Below are positions 45,910-53,835 of a stretch of DNA of 64,000 nucleotides, piece by piece; the stretch's first letter is position 1; every line of letters starts with the position of its first letter. This stretch comes from Skermanella stibiiresistens SB22 (GTDB taxonomy: Bacteria; Pseudomonadota; Alphaproteobacteria; Azospirillales; Azospirillaceae): positions 1 through 64,000 of the forward strand of contig NZ_AVFL01000019.1 of the NCBI RefSeq assembly GCF_000576635.1, in the 5' to 3' direction. The notes beneath the pieces are model-generated. The model searched no databases. It had not been told where the DNA came from and saw nothing but the letters and a program-made list of their open reading frames with translations. The position numbers and the translations under genes were made by a program.

Positions 45910-46797
45910 ATGTTACTGACGCGCCGCCACTTCTCGCTGGGCCTCGGAACGCTCCTGGCCGGAGCCACGCTGGTTCGCCAGCCCCTCGCCGCCGCCGCCG
46001 AAACCGGTCCGGCGGCCGATCTCGCCCGGATCGAGACTGGGATTTCCGGCCGGCTGGGCGTGGCCGTCCACGATACCGGAACGGGTCGCCGCCTCGAATA
46101 TCGCTCCGGCCAGCGTTTCCCGATGTGCAGTACCTTCAAGGTGGTGGCGTCCGCCGCCCTCCTGACGCGCGTCGATGCCGGGCGCGAGAAGCTCGACCGC
46201 CGCATCCGCTTCGGGGCCGGCGATCTCGTGACCTACTCGCCCGTCACCAAGGACCGCGTCGGCGGCGACGGCATGACGCTGGCTGAGCTGTGCGAGGCGG
46301 GGATCACCCAAAGCGACAACACGGCCGCCAATCTCTTGCTGGCGAATATCGGTGGGCCGGCCGGGATGACCGAGTACGCCCGCTCGCTGGGAGATGCCAT
46401 GACCCGGCTCGACCGGATCGAGACCGAATTGAACGAGAGCACTCCCGGCGACCCCCGCGACACCACCACCCCGGCCGCGATGACCGAGACCCTGCGGAAG
46501 CTGGTCCTCGGCGACGCCCTGTCGCCAGCCTCCCGCGACCACCTCGCGGCGTGGCTCGTCGCCAACAAGACCGGCGACGCCCGCCTGCGGGCGGGGGTAC
46601 CCAAGGACTGGCGCGTCGGCGACAAGACCGGCAGCGGCGACCATGGCACGGCCAACGACATCGGCGTGTTCTGGCCGCCCGGACGCGCGCCCCTGGTTGT
46701 CAGCGTCTACCTGACCGAGACAAAGGCCTCCATGGACGACCGGAGTGCCGCGATAGCCGCAGTCGCCCGCGTGGTGACGGGCTGGGCCAAGGCGTAA
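45910..46797 (+). CDS. Class A serine beta-lactamase, Tat-exported, with Cys at Ambler 69
   Basis: A 295-residue class A beta-lactamase. The twin-arginine signal LTRRHFSLGLGTLLAG (RR at 5-6) predicts Tat export. Catalytic motifs: Ser74 and Lys77 in CSTFK (Ambler S70-T-F-K73), SDN at 135-137 (130-132), Glu171 in ETELN (166), and KTG at 239-241 (234-236). Residue 73 is Cys, as in CTX-M and carbapenemase groups, but the partner Cys238 of carbapenemases is absent. All active-site residues are intact, so activity is expected. No AmpR-type gene is adjacent. Confidence 0.95.
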   Translation: MLLTRRHFSLGLGTLLAGATLVRQPLAAAAETGPAADLARIETGISGRLGVAVHDTGTGRRLEYRSGQRFPMCSTFKVVASAALLTRVDAGREKLDRRIRFGAGDLVTYSPVTKDRVGGDGMTLAELCEAGITQSDNTAANLLLANIGGPAGMTEYARSLGDAMTRLDRIETELNESTPGDPRDTTTPAAMTETLRKLVLGDALSPASRDHLAAWLVANKTGDARLRAGVPKDWRVGDKTGSGDHGTANDIGVFWPPGRAPLVVSVYLTETKASMDDRSAAIAAVARVVTGWAKA

Positions 46798-46808
46798 GCG
46801 CCAGCGAG

Positions 46809-46846
46809 GCGGGGATCGGCCTGTTGGACTTCAGGCCGATCCCCGC
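46809..46846. terminator. Hairpin shared by beta-lactamase and DUF1127 gene 3' ends
   Basis: Perfect 14-bp stem (GCGGGGATCGGCCT with its complement) and ten-base loop. It lies after the beta-lactamase stop and includes the stop and last codons of the convergent DUF1127 gene. Probably a bidirectional terminator. Confidence 0.7.
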
Positions 46847-47028
46847 TTGCGCCTCAACTCCTCCACTTGGTGGCGGGTCAGTCCAACGTCATCCAGCAGA
46901 TGATCATGGAGCCTGCTCAGCTCTTCGTAATCACCGCCCCTCGACCTCTTCACCGCATTCTCTTCCAGAAAGCCCATCAGGTTCCTGGCCATGCCGGCCA
47001 GTGAAGCGAAGGTGACACCGTTGTCCAT
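46831..47028 (-). CDS. DUF1127-family small protein
   Basis: A 65-residue protein starting MDNGVTFASLAGMARN with the C-terminal DUF1127 motif LHDHLLDDVGLTRHQVEELRRKRG. The ATG at 47028 follows AGGGAGG by four bases, which fixes the start; the long frame further upstream is not coding. Members in alphaproteobacteria bind RNA and affect phosphate and carbon metabolism. It is divergent from a LysR gene and convergent with the beta-lactamase. Confidence 0.85.
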   Translation of the reverse strand: MDNGVTFASLAGMARNLMGFLEENAVKRSRGGDYEELSRLHDHLLDDVGLTRHQVEELRRKRGSA

Positions 47029-47109
47029 GGGATCCTCCCTATGACCGCTCATGTCATGAGGATCGGCTTCCGCTAGCGTTCTCACAAACGAATAGATATT
47101 ATCGTTGGC

Positions 47110-47973
47110 ATGAATAAAAACGAACGCTCCAGGATCGAAAGCGATCTTCTCCAGACCTTCCTGATCGTGGCCGAGGCCCGTAACTTGACGCGGGCCGCCG
47201 ATGGGCTCGGGCGGACGCAGTCGGCCATCAGCGTGCAGATCCGCAAGCTCGAGGACGCGCTTTCGGTCAAGCTGTTCCACCGGGAGGCGCGCGGCATGAC
47301 GCTGACCGAAGCCGGCGAGACCTTGCTGCCGGCGGCCAAGCGGGCGCTTTCCGAGATCGACCGCATCGGCGATCTTTTCGCCAAGCCACTCCTGGGACGT
47401 GTCCGCGTCGGCATCCCGGAGGATTACGGGACCGGCGTCCTGGAAAAGGTGCTGGCGACATTCGCGGCCCGCCATCCGGCGGTGGAGGTGATCGTCCGCT
47501 GCGGGTTCAGCGGACGGTTCCCCAATGCGATCGAGCGCGGCGAACTCGACCTCGCCGTCCACGCCGCCGATCCTTTGGATCGTGTCGGCACCGTGCTGCT
47601 GACCGAGCGGACGATCTGGGTGGCCCATCCCGAGCTGAAACTCGATCCGGCCGAACCGGCGCCGCTCGCCTTGTTCGATCGGGATTGCTGGTGGCGGGAT
47701 TCGGCGATCAAGGCGTTGGAGCGGATCGGCCGGCCCTACCGCATCGCCTATACCAGCGAGAGCATTTCCGGCGTCAAGGCGGCGATCTCCGCCGGACTGG
47801 CGGTCGGCGTCCTGGCGGAAAGCACCGTGGAGCCCCCGATGCGCGTGCTGAGGGAGAGCGACCACTTTCCAGCGCTGCCACCGTCCGCGCTGATCCTGCG
47901 GCGCCGGGAGGCGGTGACGGAAGCCTCCCTCGCCATGGAGGCGGCGATCCGCTCTGCCTTCGGCACGGCCTGA
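47110..47973 (+). CDS. LysR-family regulator, target unclear
   Basis: A 287-residue LysR regulator (IESDLLQTFLIVAEARNLTRAAD by position 7-29, then RTQSAISVQIRKLEDAL). The ligand domain starts near residue 90 (GRVRVGIPEDYG). The only divergent neighbour is the DUF1127 gene 81 bp away; no metabolic gene follows on the same strand. It may act on a distant gene or on DUF1127. Confidence 0.9.
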   Translation: MNKNERSRIESDLLQTFLIVAEARNLTRAADGLGRTQSAISVQIRKLEDALSVKLFHREARGMTLTEAGETLLPAAKRALSEIDRIGDLFAKPLLGRVRVGIPEDYGTGVLEKVLATFAARHPAVEVIVRCGFSGRFPNAIERGELDLAVHAADPLDRVGTVLLTERTIWVAHPELKLDPAEPAPLALFDRDCWWRDSAIKALERIGRPYRIAYTSESISGVKAAISAGLAVGVLAESTVEPPMRVLRESDHFPALPPSALILRRREAVTEASLAMEAAIRSAFGTA

Positions 47974-48047
47974 GCGGACGGCGTAGAGATGATCGGCGTC
48001 CGACCGCCGCCGGATGACGCGTGGGTGCTGTCTTGGCCAAGTTTCAA

Positions 48048-48803
48048 TCAGCCATTGCCATCCAGCAGATCGACCGCGCGGGCGTAGATGTCGTCATCGA
48101 CCTTGCAGCCGATCCAGCCCTCGCCCCGCGGCGGCTGGGGACAGTGACTGGCTCCGACCTCCTGCGTCACGACGGCGTCGATCAGCGCCCTCAGGCGGTC
48201 CGGGTGTTTGATCTCCCCATTGGAGCCGAACAAGTCGAGGTCGTCGGTCGGCGCGAGGCCGACGGCGCGCGCAGCGCGGGTCGCCGTGACTGGAGCGTTC
48301 TTCTGGTTCTCGACGCAGCCGCCGCCGTCACGCCGCTCATTGGGTGGCAAGGATGGCGCGCCCGAGCAGTCCCCCGATGGCGAGTAGCGCTGCAGGATCT
48401 CCACCGCCGATTTCGCGCCGTGGCGGTCGTGATAGATCCTCATCAGTTCGATGAAGCCGCTGATCGAGTATGCCGGGTCGTCGAACCGGGCGAAGCCGTG
48501 CCGGTTGGCGCCTGTCTGTCCCGGCCATTCTCCCCTGATGTTTGGACCCTTGATGGCGACCCAGTTGTTGTTGCGGAGCGCGAAGGGAGCTTTGCCCGCT
48601 TCGAACCGCACGGGTCCGAACGCGTCCCCGTCCTGCCGCGCCAGTAGACCGCTGGCGGATTGTCCACCAGGAGTCTGGTCACCGGCGGTTGGTTGCCCCG
48701 CCTCCGGCATCGTGTCCCCCTGCTGTGCCAGGACGGGGCTGGCGGAGAAAAGCGTCAGGGCCATCAACGTCGCGTGGGTGATCCTGTTAGACGAACGTGC
48801 CAT
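48048..48803 (-). CDS. Exported protein with phage P5/virion-like domain
   Basis: A 251-residue protein with a signal peptide (MARSSNRITHATLMALTLFSASPVLA, then QQ) and a middle domain starting ALRNNNWVAIKGPNIRGEWPGQTG and running through HGFARFDDPAYSISGFIELM and HGAKSAVEILQRYSPSGDCSG. This pattern resembles the phage structural protein P5 family, thought to touch peptidoglycan. Six cysteines lie after that domain. The ATG at 48803 follows AAAGGGAA; a longer frame upstream is not coding. Function in this cell is unknown; possibly envelope-associated. Confidence 0.65.
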   Translation of the reverse strand: MARSSNRITHATLMALTLFSASPVLAQQGDTMPEAGQPTAGDQTPGGQSASGLLARQDGDAFGPVRFEAGKAPFALRNNNWVAIKGPNIRGEWPGQTGANRHGFARFDDPAYSISGFIELMRIYHDRHGAKSAVEILQRYSPSGDCSGAPSLPPNERRDGGGCVENQKNAPVTATRAARAVGLAPTDDLDLFGSNGEIKHPDRLRALIDAVVTQEVGASHCPQPPRGEGWIGCKVDDDIYARAVDLLDGNG

Positions 48804-48831
48804 GTGATTCCCTTTAACAGGTGAGGCGAAA

Positions 48832-49464
48832 ATGAGGATTCCTGGACGAGCACGACCCCAACAGAACATGCGGCGTGTCGGTTCCTGTTTGGAAAGAGAG
48901 CGTCCGAAATCCCTCCGGAAGGTCGGGCGAGGACGGTCGACCGTGTTGGCGGCACTGGCTTTCGTCGGAATACTGGCGGGAGGTGCGGCCAGCCCGAGCG
49001 CGGCGGAGTGTCCGGCCGGCAGCGCCGACTATAGGACGTACCAGGGGAACATCGTGTTCGAGCGCTTCGACGATCCCCACCTGGGAGCGACCGTCTGCTA
49101 TCCCACCCGGGTCTTCCCCGCGATGAGCCCATCACGCGACGGCTTTCGTTTCACCTCGGACGACGGGTTGTCATGGTTCTCGATGTCTGGCGCTGGGATC
49201 GCGCCGGGAACATCGACCCGCGAAGTGATGGCCCTGACCAAACGGGATCTCATGGCCCGTTCGGCCTCGATCACGTACGAGCGCTCGAAGGGGGACTGGT
49301 TCGTGCTGAGCGGCCATGACGGTGATCGGATCTATTATCAGCGCACCGAGATCGACGGCGACCAGTCCGCGGCGAACACCCTGTTCATCAGCATTCCGGT
49401 GGAGCAGAAATCCTTCTACCAGGACATCATCGCGCGCATGTCCTGGTCGTTCCGGTCCCGCTGA
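48832..49464 (+). CDS. Exported protein of unknown function
   Basis: A 210-residue protein with an unusually long basic n-region (about 36 residues, many Arg) before a hydrophobic segment VLAALAFVGILAGGAASPSAA and a cleavage site near ECPAG. The mature part has one predicted disulphide pair (Cys in ECPAG and VCYPTR) and a beta-rich pattern. GGTGAGG lies five bases before ATG 48832; ATG 48868 is an alternative. I do not recognise it. It is divergent from the P5-like exported gene. Confidence 0.7.
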   Translation: MRIPGRARPQQNMRRVGSCLERERPKSLRKVGRGRSTVLAALAFVGILAGGAASPSAAECPAGSADYRTYQGNIVFERFDDPHLGATVCYPTRVFPAMSPSRDGFRFTSDDGLSWFSMSGAGIAPGTSTREVMALTKRDLMARSASITYERSKGDWFVLSGHDGDRIYYQRTEIDGDQSAANTLFISIPVEQKSFYQDIIARMSWSFRSR

Positions 49465-49506
49465 GCGTGCGGACCGTCAATGGAACAGGATGGCGCGACA
49501 TCCTGG

Positions 49507-49546
49507 GGAATGGGCCATCCAAGAGTGGAATGGCCATCCCAGAGTG
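49507..49546. repeat. Short tandem imperfect repeat
   Basis: Two adjacent units of about 20 bases, each GGAATGG(G)CCATCC followed by (A/C)AGAGTG, in the gap between convergent genes. Each unit contains an ATGGNCCAT-type dyad. Origin unknown; too short to name. Confidence 0.5.
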
Positions 49547-49607
49547 TTTCCACAACGGTTCCCACCTGACTTGAGGATGCCTTAAACGGCGCATTCGTCG
49601 CCAAACG

Positions 49608-50456
49608 TCACGCCGCTCTCCTGTAGTCCTTGATCGCGTCCTCGGCGGTCCGCTCGATCTCGTCATGGTAGGCCCATCCCCCATGAGCGGCGGCCCAAGT
49701 GTTCACGGCTATCCACGGATCATGAAACACATCGCCCAGCACCTTCAAAGCGGCCGAGGGATAGGCGCCAAACGGGATGTGATAGAAGGGTCTGGCGTAG
49801 TCATGGCTGAGACTCGACCGTGTGGGTTCATCCTCCGTGCGCTGGATGATCCGCTCGACCAATTCCTCCAGAGACAGGGGCGGTAGGGACGCCGGGTCGG
49901 AGGCCAGCAGGGCCTTGAGGGCGTTGCCTGGCGCCAAACCGGGGGCCTTTGGACGGTTGAGCTTATTCTTGCGTGCCAGGAAATAGTACGCGACGGAGAA
50001 GTGCTGGGATGTGTTGATGAGAGCCTTCTCCGCGATCTTCTCGGAAACCGATACGCCGGAGCGCAACAACGCCTCGAGCCAGAGATAGTCTACATAGAAT
50101 TTTTCAACCGCGACGGCCGCTTTCGCACCTATTTCCAGGCCGGTTTTTCTGTTCTCCTCATGGAAAGAGTCCATGATGGTCTTAAGTCTGGTCTTGTTCT
50201 CGAAAAGCTTGTGAATCCCGGTTTCCGACTGGGGATCGAGGCTACGGGCGGGCATATCCCTGTCGAGAATGATGTTCAGAAGCTTGGGTGTGTCCGGGTC
50301 GGTGCTCGAGTTGCCATCCAAGTCCCCCAGCTTTCCGTCGAGAACCTTCTCAATCACCGTCTCGAGTTCTTGAAGCGTGGCCATCTTGCGGCCATCGCCG
50401 AGGCGTGACGCCACCGTGTAGGTCTTGGGAAAGCGGGACCAGTTTTGGTTGGCCAT
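49608..50456 (-). CDS. Unrecognised 282-residue protein
   Basis: A 282-residue cytoplasmic protein, start at 50456 with GAGAGGGTG upstream. Predicted mostly helical, without membrane segments, known motifs or cysteine pairs. The N-terminal 100 residues are acidic (VIEKVLDGKLGDLDGN), and the C-terminal part includes LEELVERIIQRTEDEPTRSS and HDEIERTAEDAIKDYRRAA. Base composition is a little less GC-rich than the neighbours. Accessory origin is possible. I propose no function. Confidence 0.55.
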   Translation of the reverse strand: MANQNWSRFPKTYTVASRLGDGRKMATLQELETVIEKVLDGKLGDLDGNSSTDPDTPKLLNIILDRDMPARSLDPQSETGIHKLFENKTRLKTIMDSFHEENRKTGLEIGAKAAVAVEKFYVDYLWLEALLRSGVSVSEKIAEKALINTSQHFSVAYYFLARKNKLNRPKAPGLAPGNALKALLASDPASLPPLSLEELVERIIQRTEDEPTRSSLSHDYARPFYHIPFGAYPSAALKVLGDVFHDPWIAVNTWAAAHGGWAYHDEIERTAEDAIKDYRRAA

Positions 50457-50567
50457 GGATCACCCTCTCGAAAATCCCATCATAGTGGAAAACCGCTCCT
50501 CCGAAACCCCCTTGCGCCTGTCATGGGGCGGCACAGGCGAGGGAAGGGCACGGGCGGCGACGCCCGC

Positions 50568-51113
50568 CTATCCACGAACCGCGTGTCCGCCTGATCCAGG
50601 GTTGTGACCCCGCGAAAGGCTTGCGGCGCCCCCACCGAATACGAGGAGGCTGATGCCGAGGAGCGCCACGTCCTTGATCAGGAACTGCCCGGTGGCGTTG
50701 AGCCACGGGAAGCCACCCAGCGACCCCTCCCAGATCGGTAGCGCGAACATGGTGGAGGTGGTGACGGCGAAGGTCAACGAGCCAAGCGCGCCGGCGGCGA
50801 CCCCCGCGAGCGCCGACCAGGGCGAGGCCACGAACAGCGCCGCGGTGATGATCTCGACGACACCGAGCAGATACGATGCCCCCGCCTCGCCGAAGACGGG
50901 ATAAAGCCAAGCGAGCCAGGGCGTCCCACCGATGAGCGGCTTGAGCGCGTCGATCTCGACCTGTGTGAACTTCAGGATGCCGATCAGGAACAGCGGCAGG
51001 ACGACACCAGCGAGAGCCACGGCGCGACCGGCGGATGCGGCCCGGTTGCGCGGGTCCGTCCGAGAGAGAAAGACATCCACGCCGAAGGCGGGACGAGTGG
51101 GATTGTTGGGCAT
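50568..51113 (-). CDS. DUF417-family inner-membrane protein (RclC/YkgB-like)
   Basis: A 181-residue membrane protein with about four helices, segments FLIGILKFTQVEIDALKPLI, GASYLLGVVEIITAALF and TTSTMFALPIWEGSLGGFPWLN matching DUF417. E. coli RclC, of this family, is induced by reactive chlorine species. The ATG at 51113 has GGAGG seven bases upstream; the frame upstream to 51146 lacks a ribosome site. It is divergent from a MarR gene across a pair of palindromes, so it is probably repressed by that regulator. Confidence 0.85.
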   Translation of the reverse strand: MPNNPTRPAFGVDVFLSRTDPRNRAASAGRAVALAGVVLPLFLIGILKFTQVEIDALKPLIGGTPWLAWLYPVFGEAGASYLLGVVEIITAALFVASPWSALAGVAAGALGSLTFAVTTSTMFALPIWEGSLGGFPWLNATGQFLIKDVALLGISLLVFGGGAASLSRGHNPGSGGHAVRG

Positions 51114-51128
51114 GGGTTCCTCCAAAAA

Positions 51129-51151
51129 ATTATATGCGTGAAGCATATAAT
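51129..51151. promoter_or_regulatory. Operator 1 between DUF417 gene and marR
   Basis: Perfect dyad with nine-base arms, ATTATATGC and GCATATAAT, separated by five bases. It ends 15 bases from the DUF417 start and fits a MarR-type operator. The core TATGC-N5-GCATA recurs at 51172. Confidence 0.7.
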
Positions 51152-51171
51152 ATGATTTGAATATTGATGTC

Positions 51172-51186
51172 TATGCTTCGCGCATA
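51172..51186. promoter_or_regulatory. Operator 2 between DUF417 gene and marR
   Basis: Inverted repeat TATGC-N5-GCATA, same core as the dyad at 51129, 12 bases upstream of the marR start. Two matching sites in one divergent gap support joint control of both genes. Confidence 0.65.
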
Positions 51187-51197
51187 TAATTTACCTC

Positions 51198-51710
51198 ATG
51201 ACCCAAAATAGGACCGCCAACATCGTCGGCGCGCTCGCCCTGGCCATCACCGATGCCCTGCTCCGCGAGGCCCAGGCCGCAGCGCCGGAACCGGGGCCGG
51301 CGGCCGCCGCCATATCGCTGCTCGCCCATGATCCGGGCATGTCGATCGACCGGCTTAGGCGCGCGCTCGGGCTCTCGCACCCGGGCGCGGTGCGTCTGGT
51401 CGACCGTCTCGTGGCCGACGGGGTGGTGATCCGGGAGGCTTCCGAGCATGATCGTCGCGCGGTGGCGCTCAAACTGACCGAAGCGGGGAGACGGGCCTGC
51501 GCGACCATCCGGGCCGCGCGGCTGGACAGTCTCGAGCGGCTGCTCGACCGGCTCGACGCGGACGAGCGCGCCACTTTCGGCGCGCTGACCGAGAAGCTGC
51601 TGCGTGGGATCGTGGAGAACGTCGACCACGCCTATTCGGTCTGTCGTCTTTGCGACGAGGCCGTATGTGGGAACTGTCCTGTCGATGAGTTGCTGGATTC
51701 TCAGGCGTGA
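51198..51710 (+). CDS. MarR-family regulator with C-terminal CxxC-CxxC motif
   Basis: A 170-residue MarR regulator (winged helix around LRRALGLSHPGAVRLVDRLVADGVV and REASEHDRRAVALKLTEAG). The tail adds four cysteines in the order C149-x2-C152-x4-C157-x2-C160, which could form a zinc site or a redox switch; Cys101 is a fifth cysteine. MarR proteins usually sense phenolics or oxidants. With DUF417 next door, a reactive-oxidant sensor is the simplest reading. Divergent operators at 51129 and 51172. Confidence 0.88.
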   Translation: MTQNRTANIVGALALAITDALLREAQAAAPEPGPAAAAISLLAHDPGMSIDRLRRALGLSHPGAVRLVDRLVADGVVIREASEHDRRAVALKLTEAGRRACATIRAARLDSLERLLDRLDADERATFGALTEKLLRGIVENVDHAYSVCRLCDEAVCGNCPVDELLDSQA

Positions 51711-51832
51711 CCAACCGCCATCAGCGGCTTTGCGTCAGTTCGCCGGCTCTTGGTCCGGAGCCACGGCGATCGAACTTTGTTGCCGATCCGTGAATGAGCG
51801 GATGCGGAGGATCCAACTGGCCCGAGGCACCG

Positions 51833-52144
51833 TCACCCCGCCTGCTTGGCGTGCTCCATGAAAGCGCGCAGCACGGCGTTCATGCGCGTCTGGTATCCGT
51901 CGCCCTGGCCCTTGAAGAACTCGATCACATCCTCGTCCAAGCGTAGCGTCAACTGCTTCTTGGCCGGCAACCGCTTCGCGGCCTCGGCGAACCAAGCAGC
52001 GTCCATGATCGGGGCGGCGTCGGGATCGTCCGCGACCGCTTGCGCTATCTCTTCATCGGTCAGGGCGTGGACCCGCTTCCAATCGCTCTGGTCAGGTCTT
52101 CGATCGGTCAGTGATCGCCTTGTGATATTCTGCTCGTTCGCCAC
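51833..52144 (-). CDS. brnA: BrnA-type antitoxin
   Basis: A 103-residue antitoxin of the BrnT/BrnA type II system, with a C-terminal ribbon-helix-helix-like segment (KKQLTLRLDEDVIEFFKGQG, then YQTRMNAVLRAFM). Start is the GTG at 52144 with GAGGAG at eight bases; a GTG at 52153 has the ribosome site directly adjacent and is less likely. It overlaps the toxin gene by 53 bp in a different frame, as is normal for this system. It should bind the toxin and repress the promoter. Confidence 0.9.
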   Translation of the reverse strand: MANEQNITRRSLTDRRPDQSDWKRVHALTDEEIAQAVADDPDAAPIMDAAWFAEAAKRLPAKKQLTLRLDEDVIEFFKGQGDGYQTRMNAVLRAFMEHAKQAG

Positions 52145-52376
52145 GATCCGCACTCCTCGCTGAAATTATCCTGCGGGTCGAGCCCCGCCATGTGAACACC
52201 ACCGCCAGCACTCTGCCGTTCAACTCCCCAAATGCTACGAACCTATCCTCACCATACTTTTGTCGAACGTCGGTGACCTCGATCACATGGCCGCTCCAGA
52301 TTTCCATGGCCGCATTGAAGTCGATTCCATGCTTGGCGATATTACCGTTGTTCTTATTGTCATCCCACTCGAACAT
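52092..52376 (-). CDS. brnT: BrnT-type toxin (RelE-fold ribonuclease)
   Basis: A 94-residue toxin: FEWDDNKNNGNIAKHGIDFNAA, GEDRFVAFGELNGRVLAVVFTWRG, and the end RRIISARSADRGERAEYHK, which contains the catalytic Arg/Glu/Tyr-type pattern of BrnT ribonucleases. The start at 52376 has GAGGAAA eight bases upstream and follows the family; an upstream ATG at 52400 is an alternative. It is the first gene of the pair. Intact-looking, so probably functional. Confidence 0.9.
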   Translation of the reverse strand: MFEWDDNKNNGNIAKHGIDFNAAMEIWSGHVIEVTDVRQKYGEDRFVAFGELNGRVLAVVFTWRGSTRRIISARSADRGERAEYHKAITDRSKT

Positions 52377-52412
52377 CGGCGCGGTTTCCTCAATCGGCAT
52401 TCCGCACTACAA

Positions 52413-52424
52413 TCGTAGCTACGA
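52413..52424. promoter_or_regulatory. Candidate BrnA operator
   Basis: Perfect 12-base palindrome TCGTAGCTACGA, 37 bases upstream of the proposed brnT start. BrnA antitoxins repress their own promoter by binding a dyad in this place. Symmetry and position only. Confidence 0.5.
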
Positions 52425-52616
52425 AACTTGAAAAGCTCAAGCGGGTTGATGGACGGCGTCGCGATCATCCATCCCCTCACCCCGCGCCACGCTCATACCA
52501 CCTTGGCGCAGGCCATCGAAAGCGCCGCATCGCGTGGACGGGCACTCCCCACGCACCCCCGGACCGCACAAAACCATGGCGTCGCTGTTCCCTGAGACCG
52601 GAACAACGAGAGCGTC

Positions 52617-53537
52617 ATGATCGTCCGAAAACGTCCATCGGCATTCGAGCTATTCTTCATCATGCGGGGCTCGATCGTCCCGCGCATCAAATGGCAGGTG
52701 TTCTGCACCATCGGGGTCGCGGCCTTGGTCACGATGGCGCACGGAACCCTGTTCGACCACAAGGTGACGCTGACGCCGATCCCGTTCAGCCTGATCGGTC
52801 TGGCGCTCGCCATCTTCCTGGGGTTCCGCAACACCGCGAGCTACGACCGCTGGTGGGAGGGGCGCAAGCTGTGGGGCGAGTTGGTGATCCGGACCCGCAC
52901 GGTCGCGCGCCTGCTCACCACGCACGCCCGGCCCGCCGCGGAGGATGACGACCTCCCGCGCGTCATGGCGCGCCGGCTGATCGCGTTCACCTATTCGCTC
53001 AAGCACCACGTGCGCGGCACCACCGACGACGAGAGCGCCTCCTGGCTGACCGGGGTCGACGCCAAAGCCGTGGCATCCTCGGCCAACCCACCCGACCAAA
53101 TCCTGCGCCTGCTCAGCCGCGATGTCGCCGCCCTCGCCGCCGCCGGCCGCCTCGACCCGATGATGGTGGCCCAGATGGAAGGCGACATCACCGCGCTGGC
53201 GGGGGTCCAGGCCGGGTGCGAACGCATCCGCCACACGCCGCTGCCTTTCTCCTACGCGCTGCTGCTGCACCGCACCGCCTACCTGTACTGCTTCGCGCTG
53301 CCGTTCGGTCTGGTCGACACCACGGGTTTCATGACGCCCTTCGTGGTCGGGCTGGTCTCCTACACGTTCTTCGGCCTCGACGCGATCGGCGACGAGATCG
53401 AGGAGCCGTTCGGCCTGCTGGCCAACGACCTGCCGCTCAACACGATATGCCGGCGCGTCGAGATCGACCTTCTGGAAGCCGTGGGCGAGACCGACCTTCC
53501 GGCCCCGCTCAAGCCGGTCGACTACTGCCTGATGTGA
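52617..53537 (+). CDS. Bestrophin-family (UPF0187) anion channel-like protein
   Basis: A 306-residue bestrophin homologue. The first transmembrane block is IVPRIKWQVFCTIGVAALVT with TPIPFSLIGLALAIFLGFRNTASYDRWWEGRKLWGELV, which holds the conserved channel helix and the Trp/Arg residues. The later helices include PFGLVDTTGFMTPFVVGLVSYTFFGLDAIGDEIEEPFG, containing the acidic cluster. Bacterial homologues form pentameric channels; ion choice is unknown. Confidence 0.92.
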   Translation: MIVRKRPSAFELFFIMRGSIVPRIKWQVFCTIGVAALVTMAHGTLFDHKVTLTPIPFSLIGLALAIFLGFRNTASYDRWWEGRKLWGELVIRTRTVARLLTTHARPAAEDDDLPRVMARRLIAFTYSLKHHVRGTTDDESASWLTGVDAKAVASSANPPDQILRLLSRDVAALAAAGRLDPMMVAQMEGDITALAGVQAGCERIRHTPLPFSYALLLHRTAYLYCFALPFGLVDTTGFMTPFVVGLVSYTFFGLDAIGDEIEEPFGLLANDLPLNTICRRVEIDLLEAVGETDLPAPLKPVDYCLM

Positions 53538-53614
53538 CACCGGGGCCGTGACACGGTCTCGGGTGTTACTCATCCAACAGACCCAAGATCAACAAACCAA
53601 AGACGGAGGCCACC

Positions 53615-53827
53615 ATGCCGATCAACAGCACCGAGGAATTCGAGAAGGCCATGCAGGAGTTCTCCCGGCTCACCGACGCGCCGGCGGATTCACCCGACGC
53701 GCGCCGCCGGGACGAGTTGGACGCCGAGATCAAGGCCTACTACGCCACCCGCGGAGGCGACGGTGATAGCGCCAGCGGCGGCGGCGAGCAGGTCGGCGGT
53801 GGCAGCGGAATGCCGGGCCGGTACTGA
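53615..53827 (+). CDS. Small hypothetical protein (70 aa)
   Basis: A 70-residue soluble protein, acidic in the middle and glycine/serine-rich at the end (GGDGDSASGGGEQVGGGSG). GGAGG lies four to eight bases before the ATG. It sits eight bases before creA on the same strand, which suggests co-translation. Not recognised. Confidence 0.6.
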   Translation: MPINSTEEFEKAMQEFSRLTDAPADSPDARRRDELDAEIKAYYATRGGDGDSASGGGEQVGGGSGMPGRY

Positions 53828-53835
53828 GGCCGCGC

